The position numbers and the translations under genes were made by a program. A stretch of DNA of 36,524 nucleotides. Origin: Clostridium tepidum. Lineage in GTDB: Bacteria; Bacillota; Clostridia; Clostridiales; Clostridiaceae. Each line of letters starts with the position of its first letter. Position 1 is the stretch's first letter. Shown here piece after piece: positions 33,550 to 36,524 of this stretch. The stretch lies in NCBI RefSeq assembly GCF_002008345.1, contig NZ_MRAE01000030.1:1-36524 (forward strand), given 5' to 3'. Below the pieces are notes generated by a model. It worked only from the letters and a program-made list of their open reading frames with translations. It searched no databases and was not told the origin of the DNA.

Positions 33550-35175
33550 ATGGCTTATACCGCATTATATAGAGAGTGGAGACCTAAGACATTCAAAGAG
33601 GTAGTTGGACAAAAACATATAACAGTAACACTTAAAAATCAAGTTATAGAAAAAAGAATAGCTCATGCTTATCTTTTTTGTGGAACAAGAGGTACAGGAA
33701 AAACATCTACAGCAAAGATATTATCAAAAGCGGTAAATTGTCTAAATCCTAAAGATGGAGAACCTTGCAACGAATGTGAAATTTGTAATAAAATAAATAA
33801 TGGAACTTTAATGGATGTAATAGAAATGGATGCCGCTTCTAAAAGAAAATTAGAGGATATAAAGGAAGTTATAGAAAATGTAAAATATCCTCCACAGGAA
33901 GGAAGAAATAAGGTTTATATAATGGATGAGGTTCATATGTTAACTCAAGAAGCAGTAAATGCTTTTTTGAAAACTTTAGAAGAACCACCCAATAATGTAA
34001 TATTCATATTGGCAACAACTGATCCTCAAAAATTACCTATAACTATATTATCTAGATGTCAAAGATTTGATTTTAGAAGAATAAGAAATGAGGAAATATT
34101 TGAAAGGCTTAGATCAATAGTATCACAGCAGGGAGTATATGCAGATGATAGAAGTCTTAATCTTATATCTAGAATGTCAGATGGAGCAATGAGGGATGCT
34201 TTAAGTATATTAGATCAAGTTATATCTACTGGAGATGGAAAAGTAGAATACAATCAAGTTTTAGATATGCTAGGTTTAGTTACAAATGAAAATCTTTTAA
34301 GAATTACAAATAGTATAATAGAAAAAGATGTAGAGAAATCTATGAGAATAATAGAAGATATAGTTTTAAGTGGAAAAGATATATATAATTTTATAAAAGA
34401 TATGATAATTCATCTTAGAAATATACTTATGGTAAAAGTAAGTAAAAATCCAGATGAAATATTAGATATGTCTAGTGAAAATATTGATTTAGTAAAAGAG
34501 CAGGCTGAAAAAATAAGAATAGAAGAAATAATGAGGAATATAAAAATACTTCAGGAAGCAGAAAAACAGTCTAAATGGGTAAAACAAAGTAGAATATATT
34601 TAGAATTAGCTGTACTTAAAATGTGTAAAATAGAATATGATACATCTAAAGAAGTAATACTTTCTAGACTTAATAGAGTAGAAGAGCTTATAAAGTCTGG
34701 TAATATAAAATTAACAATAAGTGAAGAAAAGAAAAAAATAGAGACAAAGGAATTTAATCTAAAAAGAGAAAAAGAAAGCATACAACAGAGTAAAATAGAA
34801 GAAAATTCATTACAAGATTACAATAAAGACTCTAAATTAACTGTAGAAACTGTCAAAAAAATGTGGCATGATATATTAGAGGCTTTTAAGGCAAGGAGGC
34901 TTATGGTATTATATGCAGCCTTAGTTACTGCAAATATAACAGATTGTAAAGAAGGAATTATTACTTTAAATTATAATAAGCAGTATTCTTTCAATAAAAA
35001 GAGATTAGAAAAGCCAGAAAATAATAAAATAGTTCAAGAAATTTTTTCTGAGGTACTAAAAGAGAAAATTAGAATAATATATACTGTAGAGGAAAGTGGT
35101 AAAGAAGAAAATTTACCAGAAGAAGTTTTAAAAAATACTTTTGGAGAGAATATATTAGAAATAATTGATGAATAA
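33550..35175 (+). CDS. dnaX: DNA polymerase III subunit gamma/tau
   Basis: A 541-residue clamp-loader ATPase. Walker A is GTRGTGKT; the zinc module has CLNPKDGEPCNECEIC; Walker B is YIMDEVH, and the SRC motif is LSRCQRFDF. The C-terminal region is tau-like and polymerase-binding. The sensor stretch after the zinc module reads MDAASKRKLEDIKE, whereas DnaX proteins usually have DAASNN; the NN pair is replaced. ATG 33550 follows AAGGTGG by 6 nt. It starts the dnaX-ybaB-recR string. Confidence 0.95.
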   Translation: MAYTALYREWRPKTFKEVVGQKHITVTLKNQVIEKRIAHAYLFCGTRGTGKTSTAKILSKAVNCLNPKDGEPCNECEICNKINNGTLMDVIEMDAASKRKLEDIKEVIENVKYPPQEGRNKVYIMDEVHMLTQEAVNAFLKTLEEPPNNVIFILATTDPQKLPITILSRCQRFDFRRIRNEEIFERLRSIVSQQGVYADDRSLNLISRMSDGAMRDALSILDQVISTGDGKVEYNQVLDMLGLVTNENLLRITNSIIEKDVEKSMRIIEDIVLSGKDIYNFIKDMIIHLRNILMVKVSKNPDEILDMSSENIDLVKEQAEKIRIEEIMRNIKILQEAEKQSKWVKQSRIYLELAVLKMCKIEYDTSKEVILSRLNRVEELIKSGNIKLTISEEKKKIETKEFNLKREKESIQQSKIEENSLQDYNKDSKLTVETVKKMWHDILEAFKARRLMVLYAALVTANITDCKEGIITLNYNKQYSFNKKRLEKPENNKIVQEIFSEVLKEKIRIIYTVEESGKEENLPEEVLKNTFGENILEIIDE

Positions 35176-35239
35176 CTAGTTAAATAATACAATTATGATA
35201 TAATAAAAATCGAATTATTTATATTAAGGAGGAATTTTT

Positions 35240-35581
35240 ATGGCAAGAGGTGGATTCCCTAACATGGGTGGAGCAAATATGAATAACCTAATAAAACAAG
35301 CTCAAAAACTTCAACAAGATATGGAAAAAATGCAAAGTGAGATGGAAAAGAAAGAATTTTCAGCTACAGTTGGAGGAGGAGCAGTTACAGCTGTTGCTAA
35401 TGGTAAAAAACAAATAGTTGATATAAAAATAAAACCAGAAGTTGTAGATGAAGATGATATAGAAATGCTTCAAGATTTAATAATAAGTGCATGCAATGAG
35501 GCTTTAAAGAAGGCTGAAGAAGATACTTCAAGCCAAATGAAAAAATTAACTGGAGGAATGAACTTACCAGGAATGTTCTAG
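35240..35581 (+). CDS. Nucleoid-associated protein YbaB/EbfC
   Basis: A 113-residue DNA-binding protein. The N-terminus is Gly/Met/Asn-rich ([16 protein letters not shown]), followed by a coiled helix and the family core [33 protein letters not shown]. The gene is the usual link between dnaX and recR. AAGGAGGA precedes ATG. Confidence 0.95.
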   Translation: MARGGFPNMGGANMNNLIKQAQKLQQDMEKMQSEMEKKEFSATVGGGAVTAVANGKKQIVDIKIKPEVVDEDDIEMLQDLIISACNEALKKAEEDTSSQMKKLTGGMNLPGMF

Positions 35582-35613
35582 AGTTAAGCTAAAGTAAAAT
35601 AGAGGTGAAAGAT

Positions 35614-36210
35614 TTGGATTTTTATCCTATAGCTATAGAAAAGTTAATAGAAGAATTTGCTAAATTACCAGGTATAGGTTATAAAACAGCACAAAGACTT
35701 ACCCTATATGTACTAAATTTACCTAAAGAAGAGGTAAAAGAATTTTCAGAGGCATTGGTAAAAGCTAGGGGTACAATTAAATATTGTTCTGTATGTGGTA
35801 ATTTTACAGATAAGGATCCTTGCGCAATATGTAGTAATCCTAATAGGGATAAATCTATTATTTGTGTAATAGAACAACCTAAAGATATAATGTCTATGGA
35901 AAAGATAAGAGAATATAATGGAGTATATCATGTATTACATGGAAATATATCACCTATGGCAGGAAGAGGACCAGAAGATATAAAATTACGAGAATTAATA
36001 AGAAGAATAGATGGTAGTGTAGATGAAGTTATAGTTGCTACTAATCCTAATGTAGAAGGAGAAGCAACAGCTATGTATATATCTAAAATAATAAAACCTC
36101 TAGGAGTTAAAGTTACAAGAATTGCTCATGGAGTACCTGTAGGCGGGGATTTAGAATATGCAGATGAGGTTACTTTAGCTAAAGCATTAGAAGGAAGAAC
36201 AGAATTATAA
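35614..36210 (+). CDS. recR: Recombination protein RecR
   Basis: A 198-residue recombination mediator acting with RecO. The helix-hairpin-helix is [12 protein letters not shown], the zinc finger [16 protein letters not shown], and the TOPRIM starts at [13 protein letters not shown] 35614 gives the usual MDFYP start and is 5 nt after AGAGGTGA; the GTG at 35605 overlaps that site. It ends the dnaX string. Confidence 0.95.
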   Translation: MDFYPIAIEKLIEEFAKLPGIGYKTAQRLTLYVLNLPKEEVKEFSEALVKARGTIKYCSVCGNFTDKDPCAICSNPNRDKSIICVIEQPKDIMSMEKIREYNGVYHVLHGNISPMAGRGPEDIKLRELIRRIDGSVDEVIVATNPNVEGEATAMYISKIIKPLGVKVTRIAHGVPVGGDLEYADEVTLAKALEGRTEL

Positions 36211-36293
36211 AAAAATTTTACGAATTGTATAAAGATAATAAACTTCTTTCATTTTTCAAATGTTTGAGAAGGAGTAAATAAAGTACTTTTAGG

Positions 36294-36343
36294 AAACATG
36301 GTTTATTAGGGATAAGGAAATACCCTGTAGGCCATGTTTTTTT
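36294..36343 (+). terminator. Terminator downstream of recR
   Basis: AAACATGG (36294) / CCATGTTT (36332-36339), with an inner AGGG/CCCT pairing, then TTTTTT. Confidence 0.75.
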
Positions 36344-36364
36344 ATTAGGAATTTTAAGGTGAAA

Positions 36365-36480
36365 AGGAATAAGGGATAAGGTTTAAATTCAGTAAAATCA
36401 ATGGATTGAGAGATTGAATGGAAGTAAAAATGGAGAGAAGAAATGGAAAGAATTCTCCTTAAACCTTCTTCCTTAACTCT
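36365..36480. repeat. Imperfect inverted repeat in a strand-asymmetric tail
   Basis: The arm at 36365-36386 (AGGAATAAGGGATAAGG...) matches the reverse complement of 36459-36480 at 17 of 22 positions by hand count. The stretch from about 36352 to 36455 is purine-rich, and from 36455 to the window end pyrimidine-rich. No gene is seen. Confidence 0.45.
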
Positions 36481-36524
36481 CTATAAATCCTCAATTTTGC
36501 AACTACTTTATTTTCATTTTTTCC

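Noticed and set aside
34728..34745. Run of seven A in dnaX as a gamma-subunit frameshift site
   Set aside because: Seven-A runs are common in this AT-rich DNA, no SD-like stimulator or stem follows, and only +1 slippage gives an immediate stop.

Overview
The window is from a very AT-rich Firmicute, most likely a Clostridium (toxigenic C. botulinum group III / C. novyi type is my guess from protein style, not proven). The support is strong AAGGAGG ribosome sites, AGA/ATA-rich codons, a T-box leader, a large Gram-positive SRP RNA, a UPF0182 protein and a phosphatidylserine decarboxylase next to a UbiB kinase.

Region 1 (1-660) is the 3' end of 23S rRNA, then 5S rRNA, tRNA(CAT) and tRNA-Ala(TGC). 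A consensus sigma-A promoter sits in the 23S-5S spacer. Region 2 (700-8300) holds two gene strings: an HD-domain protein, the NAD-synthesis repressor NiaR, a DUF362/ferredoxin protein and a UPF0182 membrane protein; then an L,D-transpeptidase, a GlpA-like flavoprotein with a BFD-type iron-sulfur domain, and DUF1667. Region 3 (8330-11190) is a serine block: promoter, serine T-box (specifier TCC), a 10-codon leader frame, serS, and a tRNA-Ser(TGA)/tRNA-Ser(GCT) pair present twice, followed by tRNA-Arg(ACG).

Region 4 (11155-25182) is a 14.0-kb integrated element in the 3' half of tRNA-Arg(ACG). Flanking att cores of 30 bp are identical. It has an integrase and CI repressor leftward; then Cro, an excisionase-like protein, a replication initiator with candidate iterons, a primase-helicase, small accessory genes, a strong terminator/late-promoter junction, terS, terL, portal, a fused prohead protease-major capsid, a head-tail connector, and two regulators at the far end. 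It has no tail, tape-measure, baseplate or lysis gene. This gene content matches capsid-forming phage-inducible chromosomal islands (cf-PICIs), satellites that build and fill their own heads and borrow helper tails. A prophage that lost its tail module is the alternative. A hairpin-rich non-coding stretch (23541-24430) and a GC-elevated segment behind a truncated antirepressor (16842-17090) are the least explained parts.

Region 5 (25190-36524) is chromosomal: psd, ubiB-like kinase and phasin-like gene leftward; tRNA-Arg(CCT); an ACT-PAS-AAA+ TyrR-type sigma-54 activator whose stop codon overlaps a perfect TyrR-type box, followed by a sigma-54 promoter and methionine gamma-lyase; tadA; tRNA-Ser(GGA); SRP RNA; dnaX, ybaB and recR; a terminator; and an unusual purine-then-pyrimidine tail.

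Three genes or operons use odd translation starts: an ATA codon (HD gene), an ATT codon (connector), and serS, whose only good ribosome site lies 35 nt away and is occupied by a leader frame.
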